From Rhodovarius crocodyli (lineage in GTDB: Bacteria > Pseudomonadota > Alphaproteobacteria > Acetobacterales > Acetobacteraceae), in assembly GCF_004005855.1 (NCBI RefSeq), contig NZ_SACL01000002.1:124001-188000 (forward strand): a stretch of 64,000 bases of DNA, read 5' to 3'. The notes beneath the pieces were generated by a model. That model ran no database searches and was not told the DNA's origin. It saw only the letters and a program-made list of their open reading frames with translations. Of the stretch, positions 58,900 through 64,000 are shown piece by piece. The position numbers were made by a program, and so were the translations under genes. Numbering within the stretch: position 1 is the stretch's first letter; every line of letters starts with the position of its first letter.

Positions 58900-59868
58900 A
58901 TGAAGCGTCGTCACCTGCTCTCCGTGGCCACGGCCGCGCTGCCCGGCGCGGCGCTGGCGCAATCCGGCGCCCAATCTGGCGCCTGGCCGCAGCGGCCCAT
59001 CAACATGATCGTGGCCTTCCCCGCCGGCGGCGGCACCGACGTGGCGGCACGCACCGTGGCGCGCTTTCTCGAACGTGAGCTCGGCCAGCCCATCGTGGTC
59101 AACAACCGCGGCGGGGCGGCGGGCGACATCGGCTGGACCGAAATGGCGCGCTCCCAGCCCGACGGCTACACCATCGGCTTCATCAACACGCCCAATGTGC
59201 TGACCAACCCGATCGAGCGGCGCACCAGCTACAGCCTGGACAATTTCGCGCCCATCGCGAACATCGTCGACGACCCCAGCTCCTTCTTCGTGAAGGGTGA
59301 CAGCCCGCTGCGCAACGTGGCGGACCTCGTGGCCTATGCCCGCGCCAATCCCGACAGCGCCACCTACGGCACCACCGGCATCGGCTCCGACGACCATCTG
59401 GCGGCCCTCGCGCTGGAGCGCGTGGCGGGCATCAAGCTGACCCATGTGCCCTTCACCGGCGCAGCACCCGTGCGCACCGCGGTGCTCGGCGGCCAGATCA
59501 TGATCGGCAGCATGAACATGGGCGAGGGCATCGCCGACATGCGCAACGGCCAGCTGCGGCCCCTGGGCCAGATGAGCGAGACGCGCTGGTCCGAGGCGGC
59601 CGAGGTGCCGACCTTCCGCGAGCAGGGCTTCGATCTGGTGCAGAGCTCCATGCGCGGCCTGGCCGCGCCGGCGGGCGTGCCGGCCGAGGTGCGCACCCGC
59701 CTGGCGCAGGCGACGGAGGCCACCATCCGGAACCCCGAGTTCCGCCGCCTGGCGGCGCAGCAGGCGCTGCCGCTGCGCTTCCTCGGCCCCGACGAGTACG
59801 CGACCGTGCTGCGCGAGGAGCGCGGCCGGCTGGAGGCGCTGTGGCGCGCGCATCCCTGGAAAGAGTGA
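58900..59868 (+). CDS. Bug-family tripartite tricarboxylate receptor
   Basis: 322-residue receptor. KRRHLLSVATAALPGAALAQ is the signal. INMIVAFPAGGGTDVAARTV, IVVNNRGGAAGDIGWTEMAR and LTHVPFTGAAPVRTAVLGG are typical. The start is ATG 58900 after a GAGGA site. It lies 43 bp before an alcohol dehydrogenase and may share its transcript. Confidence 0.91.
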   Translation: MKRRHLLSVATAALPGAALAQSGAQSGAWPQRPINMIVAFPAGGGTDVAARTVARFLERELGQPIVVNNRGGAAGDIGWTEMARSQPDGYTIGFINTPNVLTNPIERRTSYSLDNFAPIANIVDDPSSFFVKGDSPLRNVADLVAYARANPDSATYGTTGIGSDDHLAALALERVAGIKLTHVPFTGAAPVRTAVLGGQIMIGSMNMGEGIADMRNGQLRPLGQMSETRWSEAAEVPTFREQGFDLVQSSMRGLAAPAGVPAEVRTRLAQATEATIRNPEFRRLAAQQALPLRFLGPDEYATVLREERGRLEALWRAHPWKE

Positions 59869-59911
59869 GCCCGCCTTCCACAGCCCCTGACGCCTTTGAG
59901 GAGATTGCCTC

Positions 59912-61018
59912 TTGATACCCAGCTCATGCCGCGCGGCCGTCGTGCGCCAGTTCAAGGCACCGATCGAGATCGAGGAGGTGCCCGTCCCGCGTGAGATCGA
60001 GCCCGGCGCGCTGCTGGTGCGCATCGAGACATCGACCGTCTGCGGCACGGATGTGCATCTCTGGCAGGGGTCGCTGACGCGCAAGGTCGATCTGCCGGTG
60101 ATCATCGGCCATGAGATGGTGGGCCGCGTGGTGGCGCTGGGCTCCGGCGCGGACCGGGATTCGCTGGGCCGGCCGGTGAAGGTGGGCAGCCGCGTGGTCT
60201 GGACGCGGACCCATTGCGGGTCCTGCTATTTCTGCACCTCCGCCCGCCAGCCGATCCTGTGCGAGAACGCCCGGGCCTACATGTACGAGAACATCGAGAA
60301 GCCGCCCTATCTGCTCGGCGGCTTCGCCGAATACGGCTATGTGCTGCCGCAATCCGGCCGGGTGCTGGTGCCCGACGACGTGTCGAACGAACTGGCGAGC
60401 CTGGCGAGCTGCGCCTTCCGGTCGGTGATGAACGCGTTCGATGAGCTGGGCGAGATTTCGACCACGGACACGGTGGTGGTGCAGGGCACGGGGCCGCTCG
60501 GCCTGCTGGCCATCGCCCGCGCGCGGGTGGCGGGGGCGCGGAAGGTGATCGCCATCGGCGCGCCCGATGCGCGGCTTGCCATCGCCGAGGAATTCGGCGC
60601 GGATGAGTGCCTCTCGATGGAGCGCACCAGTGCTGCCGAGCGCAAGGCGGTGGTGCAGGCCGCGACCAACGGCCGGGGCGCCGATATCGTGCTGGAATTC
60701 GCGGGCCATCCCAGCGCCTTCCCGGAGGGCATCGACCTGACCCGCCGCGGCGGCCGCTACACCACCGTGGGCCTGCTCGGCACGGGTGAGGTGCAGTTCC
60801 GCCCCTCCCTGATCACCAACAAGAACCTGAAGGTGATCGGCGCCATCGGCGGCGAGGAGAAGTCCTATTGGAAGGCGCTGGATTTCCTCAGCGCCCACCA
60901 GAAGCGCATCCCGTTCCATCGCATCCTGTCCGGCAGCTACAAGCTGGACGACGTGAACACGGTGCTGCAGCGGATGAAGGACCAGCTGGAGGTGAAGCCG
61001 GTCATCCACATGGCCTGA
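59912..61018 (+). CDS. zinc-binding alcohol dehydrogenase family protein
   Basis: 368-residue medium-chain dehydrogenase. Catalytic zinc ligands are in TVCGTDVHLW and IIGHEMVGRV. The structural-zinc region THCGSCYFCTSARQPILCEN has the four cysteines. GTGPLGLLAIARARVAG binds NAD(P). The start is TTG at 59912, eight bases after a strong GAGGAG site. Possible substrate: the alcohol or hydroxyacid linked to the Bug receptor upstream; not known. Confidence 0.91.
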   Translation: MIPSSCRAAVVRQFKAPIEIEEVPVPREIEPGALLVRIETSTVCGTDVHLWQGSLTRKVDLPVIIGHEMVGRVVALGSGADRDSLGRPVKVGSRVVWTRTHCGSCYFCTSARQPILCENARAYMYENIEKPPYLLGGFAEYGYVLPQSGRVLVPDDVSNELASLASCAFRSVMNAFDELGEISTTDTVVVQGTGPLGLLAIARARVAGARKVIAIGAPDARLAIAEEFGADECLSMERTSAAERKAVVQAATNGRGADIVLEFAGHPSAFPEGIDLTRRGGRYTTVGLLGTGEVQFRPSLITNKNLKVIGAIGGEEKSYWKALDFLSAHQKRIPFHRILSGSYKLDDVNTVLQRMKDQLEVKPVIHMA

Positions 61019-61076
61019 CCGGTTGCCCCCCCCCGCCGCTTGCCCCGGCGGCGGGGCAGGTGCCACATTCCCCGCC

Positions 61077-62729
61077 ATGCGCGCACCGATCCTCGCCTTC
61101 GCCACGCTGCTGGCCGCCACACCCGCCATGGCCCAGCAGCGCGAGACGCTGACCATCGGCATCACGCAGTATCCCTCGACCCTGCACCCGAACATCGAGA
61201 ACATGGCCGCGAAGTCCTATGTGCTGGGCTTCGCGCGGCGGCCGCTGACGGCCTATGCCCCCGACTGGTCGCTCGTCTGCCTGCAATGCGAGACGCTGCC
61301 GACCATCGAGAACGGGTTGGCCGTGCGCGAGACCACGCCCGATGGCCGCCCCGGCCTTCGCCTGACCTATCGGCTGCGCGAGGGGCTGCGTTGGGGCGAC
61401 GGCACGCCCATGACGGCGGAGGATCTGTTGTTCGCCTGGCAGGCCGGGCGGGACGAAAGCACGGGTTTCGGTGCGGCGGAGTTCTATCGTTCCGCCTATG
61501 AGATGCGGGTGATCGACCCGCGCACCATCGAGATGCGGTTGGACAAGGTGACCTTCGATTTCGCCTCGATGGGCGATTTCCAGCCGCTGCCCGCGCATCT
61601 GGAACGCGCCGTGTGGCAGGCGGACCCGCGCAACTACCGCACCCGCACCCTGTACGACACCGCCCCCACCAACCCCGGCCTGTGGTCCGGGCCCTATCGC
61701 GTCTCGGCGGTGCAGCCGGGCTCGGGCATCACGCTGGTGCGCAACGATGCGTGGTCGGGCCAGGCGCCGGCCTTCCGCGAGATCCGGGTGCGGACGGTCG
61801 AGAACACGACGGCGCTGGAGGCCCAGCTGCTGTCGGGCCAGCTGGACATGATCGCCGGCGAGCTCGGCCTGCCGGTGGAGCAGGCCGCGGCGCTGGAACG
61901 CCGGGCGCGCGGGCGGTTCCGCGTGGAGTACCGCCCAGGGCTGATCTACGAGCATGTGGACACCAACCTCGACAACCCGATCCTGGCGGACCGGCGCGTG
62001 CGGCAGGCGCTGATGTATTCGCTCGACCGCGCGCGCATCGTCGCCCAGCTGTTCGACGGGCGGCAGACGGTGGCCAACAGCAACGTGAACCCGCTGGACC
62101 AGATGGCCGACCCGGCGGTGCGCCAATATCCCTATGACCTTGCCCGCGCGACCGCCTTGCTTGAGGAAGCGGGCTGGCGGCCCGGCCCCGACGGCATCCG
62201 CCGCAACGAGGCCGGGCAGCGCCTGACGCTGGATCTGATGACCACGGCGGGCAACCGCTCGCGCGAACAGGTGCAGCAGGTGATGGCCGCGATGTGGCGG
62301 CAGGCGGGCATCGAGGCGCGCATCCGCAACGAACCCCCGCGCGTGTTCTTCGCCGAGACCCTGTCGCGCCGCCGCCACCAGGGGCTGGCCATGTATGCCT
62401 GGATCTCGGCCCCCGAATCCGTGCCGCGCAGCAGCCTGCATTCGGATGAGATCCCGACCGCCGCGCGCAATTTCTCGGGCCAGAACTACCCGGGCTTCCG
62501 CAACGCGGAGATGGACCGGCTGCTGGAGCAGCTGCCCATCACCCTGTCGCCCGAGGCCCGTCGCCCCCTGTGGTCGCGGCTGCAGGCGATCTATGCCGAG
62601 GAACTGCCCAGCCTGCCGCTGTATTTCCGCCAGGACGCGCATGTGTGGCCGCAATGGCTGGACGGCGTACGCCCGACCGGCCACCTGAACCCGTCCAGCC
62701 TGTGGGCCGAGGAGTGGCGCGCGCGGTGA
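61077..62729 (+). CDS. ABC transporter substrate-binding protein, peptide/opine type (SBP_bac_5)
   Basis: 550-residue periplasmic binding protein. Signal ILAFATLLAATPAMA is followed by TLTIGITQYPSTLHPNIEN, YRLREGLRWGDGTPMTAEDL and RQALMYSLDRARIVAQLFDG, as in the DppA/OppA family. The ATG of MRAPILAF is chosen. It overlaps the permease start by GTGA. It is part of an importer cut by the window end. Confidence 0.93.
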   Translation: MRAPILAFATLLAATPAMAQQRETLTIGITQYPSTLHPNIENMAAKSYVLGFARRPLTAYAPDWSLVCLQCETLPTIENGLAVRETTPDGRPGLRLTYRLREGLRWGDGTPMTAEDLLFAWQAGRDESTGFGAAEFYRSAYEMRVIDPRTIEMRLDKVTFDFASMGDFQPLPAHLERAVWQADPRNYRTRTLYDTAPTNPGLWSGPYRVSAVQPGSGITLVRNDAWSGQAPAFREIRVRTVENTTALEAQLLSGQLDMIAGELGLPVEQAAALERRARGRFRVEYRPGLIYEHVDTNLDNPILADRRVRQALMYSLDRARIVAQLFDGRQTVANSNVNPLDQMADPAVRQYPYDLARATALLEEAGWRPGPDGIRRNEAGQRLTLDLMTTAGNRSREQVQQVMAAMWRQAGIEARIRNEPPRVFFAETLSRRRHQGLAMYAWISAPESVPRSSLHSDEIPTAARNFSGQNYPGFRNAEMDRLLEQLPITLSPEARRPLWSRLQAIYAEELPSLPLYFRQDAHVWPQWLDGVRPTGHLNPSSLWAEEWRAR

Positions 62730-63649
62730 GCATCCCCGCGCGCCTCGTTCAGATACTGGTCACGCTGCTGGCGCTGTCCTGCGTGTTCTACCTGTTGCTG
62801 GGGCTGATGCCCGGTGACCCGATCGACCTGGCCCTCACGCTCGACCCGCGGCTGACACCCGCCGATGTGGAGCGCCTGCGGGCGCTGCACGGGTTGGATC
62901 GCCCGCTCTGGGCGCGTTACCTCGCCTGGGCGGGGGCCGTGCTGCGGGGTGATTTCGGCTATTCGCGGCTGTTCGCGCAGCCGGTTTTCGCGCTGGTGGG
63001 GCCGGCCCTGTGGTCCAGCCTGCAATTGCTGGGTGCGGCACTCGGCCTTGCGGTGCTGGTGGGGGTGGGGCTGGGCATGCTGGCGGCACTTCGTCCGCGC
63101 CTGTCGCCGCTGGTGCAGGGGCTGGCGGCCATCGCCCAGGCGATGCCGGGCTTCTGGCTGGGCATCCTGCTGATCATCCTGTTCGCGGTCACGCTGGGCA
63201 TGCTGCCGGCCGGTGGCGTGGCCGAGGCCGGCGAGCCCGGCTGGCGCTTCCTGGTGCTGCCGGTTGCCACCCTCGGCTTCGGGCACATGGCCGCCTATGC
63301 CCGCCACGCGCTGTCGGCGATGCGCGGCGCGATGACCGACCCGTGGATCCGCAGCGCGCGCGCCCGCGGTGCGTCCGAGGGACGGATCGCGCTGGCGCAC
63401 GCCCTGCCCAACGCGGCGGTGCCGCTGATTACGCTGCTGGGCCTCGATGCCGGGGCGCTGGTCTCGGGGGCGGTGATCACCGAGACGCTGTTCGCGCGGC
63501 CCGGCATGGGCAAGCTGATCTTCGATGCGGTGATGGGCAATGACTACAACCTCGCCCTCGTCGCGCTGCTGCTGGTCGCGGGTGTGACCATGCTGGGCAA
63601 CCTCGCCGCCGACCTCGCGCAGCGGGCGCTGGACCCGCGCCTGGCATGA
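62726..63649 (+). CDS. ABC transporter permease, DppB/OppB type
   Basis: 307-residue membrane protein with six helices. LLALSCVFYLLLGLMPGDP is the typical first helix. The EAA loop ARARGASEGRIALAHALPNA contacts the ATPase. ITETLFARPGMGKLIFDAV follows. The start is a GTG overlapping the binding-protein stop. It overlaps the next permease by ATGA. Confidence 0.93.
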   Translation: MSIPARLVQILVTLLALSCVFYLLLGLMPGDPIDLALTLDPRLTPADVERLRALHGLDRPLWARYLAWAGAVLRGDFGYSRLFAQPVFALVGPALWSSLQLLGAALGLAVLVGVGLGMLAALRPRLSPLVQGLAAIAQAMPGFWLGILLIILFAVTLGMLPAGGVAEAGEPGWRFLVLPVATLGFGHMAAYARHALSAMRGAMTDPWIRSARARGASEGRIALAHALPNAAVPLITLLGLDAGALVSGAVITETLFARPGMGKLIFDAVMGNDYNLALVALLLVAGVTMLGNLAADLAQRALDPRLA

Positions 63650-64000
63650 GGCTGTGGGCAGGGTTATCGCTGCTGTGCATCGTGCTGCTCTCGGCGTTGT
63701 CGGCCGATCTGGTGGGGGCGTGGCTGGGGCTCGATGCCGCGACACCCGACCTGTTCGCGCGCTATGCCGAACCATCCGCCGCACACCCGCTCGGCACCGA
63801 TGATTTGGGGCGTGATGTGGCGATGCGGCTGCTGCACGGGGCGCGGGTGTCGCTGGCCGTGGGGCTGGCGGCGGCGGCCATCGGCGCGGTGCTGGGCACG
63901 GCGGCCGGGGTGCTGGCCGCCTGGCGCGGCGGCTGGGCCGACGCGGTGCTGATGCGCCTGGCCGACGCGCTGCTGGCGCTGCCGGCCTTGCCGCTGCTGA
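63646..64000 (+). CDS. ABC transporter permease, DppC/OppC type, truncated by window end
   Basis: First 118 codons of the partner permease. A first helix (GLSLLCIVLLSALSADLVG) precedes the family motif HPLGTDDLGRDVAMRLLHGARVSLAVG. The remainder, and presumably the ATPases, lie beyond the window. Confidence 0.92.
   Translation, partial: MRLWAGLSLLCIVLLSALSADLVGAWLGLDAATPDLFARYAEPSAAHPLGTDDLGRDVAMRLLHGARVSLAVGLAAAAIGAVLGTAAGVLAAWRGGWADAVLMRLADALLALPALPLL

Overview
The window is a very GC-rich chromosomal segment, densely packed, with many ATGA/GTGA stop-start overlaps. Gene content points to an alphaproteobacterium, most likely Acetobacteraceae (Roseomonas-like). The reasons are the TrcR/DUF1013 regulator, a DUF1192 protein, five Bug-type tripartite-tricarboxylate receptor proteins, and the dapA-smpB and pgpA-cinA neighbourhoods. 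This placement is inferred from gene content, not from a phylogeny. No rRNA, tRNA, CRISPR array, transposase or prophage was seen.

Layout. 1-2668 (minus): a sugar-precursor operon (transaldolase-like, GmhB-like and GmhA-like proteins, and an NAD-dependent epimerase cut by the window edge). It is divergent from three overlapping plus-strand genes for surface glycan assembly (2812-7645). 7646-14622: housekeeping genes (CHAP protein, MBL hydrolase, DUF815 ATPase, YajC, DUF1192, TrcR, DUF2306, RadC, Old Yellow Enzyme) and a possible 28-residue membrane peptide. 14607-20541: transporter/regulator modules (MFS plus LysR; MFS plus LacI plus a dehydrogenase; a TetR gene with no normal start codon behind map). 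21460-29869: an intergenic repeat, a peroxidase/molybdoenzyme pair, a Bug receptor, three tandem secreted alpha/beta hydrolases co-directional with smpB and dapA, and a divergent lytic transglycosylase. 29916-33721: pgpA, a CinA-type amidase, an AtzH-like protein with a D-amino-acid dehydrogenase, a double cold-shock protein and a small secreted protein. 33768-46569: catabolic and transport modules (three Bug receptors, an enolase-superfamily enzyme, a beta-decarboxylating dehydrogenase, an amine oxidase), a NagD-like phosphatase with pyrD, a DMT permease, a YghU-type GST, and a TetR/MFS pair with two visible operators. 46648-49744: a leuC-leuD-leuB-type operon without leuA.

49740-58827 is the most unusual part. 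A diverged 60-bp tandem repeat and an RBS hairpin precede a large GTG-started protein with about 33 RTX nonapeptides followed by a roughly 300-residue Leu-Gly decapeptide tract. Directly downstream lies a compact operon with three GT2 glycosyltransferases, UDP-galactopyranose mutase and a Wzm/Wzt-type ABC exporter, predicted to make and export a galactofuranose-containing glycan. 58900-64000: a fifth Bug receptor, a zinc alcohol dehydrogenase and a Dpp/Opp-type importer cut by the window end.

Regulation can partly be read from sequence. Palindromes sit between divergent regulator/transporter pairs for the LysR, LacI and TetR genes, and the LacI-type site also lies upstream of a dehydrogenase gene. 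A dispersed intergenic repeat of about 180 bp occurs twice in opposite orientation.
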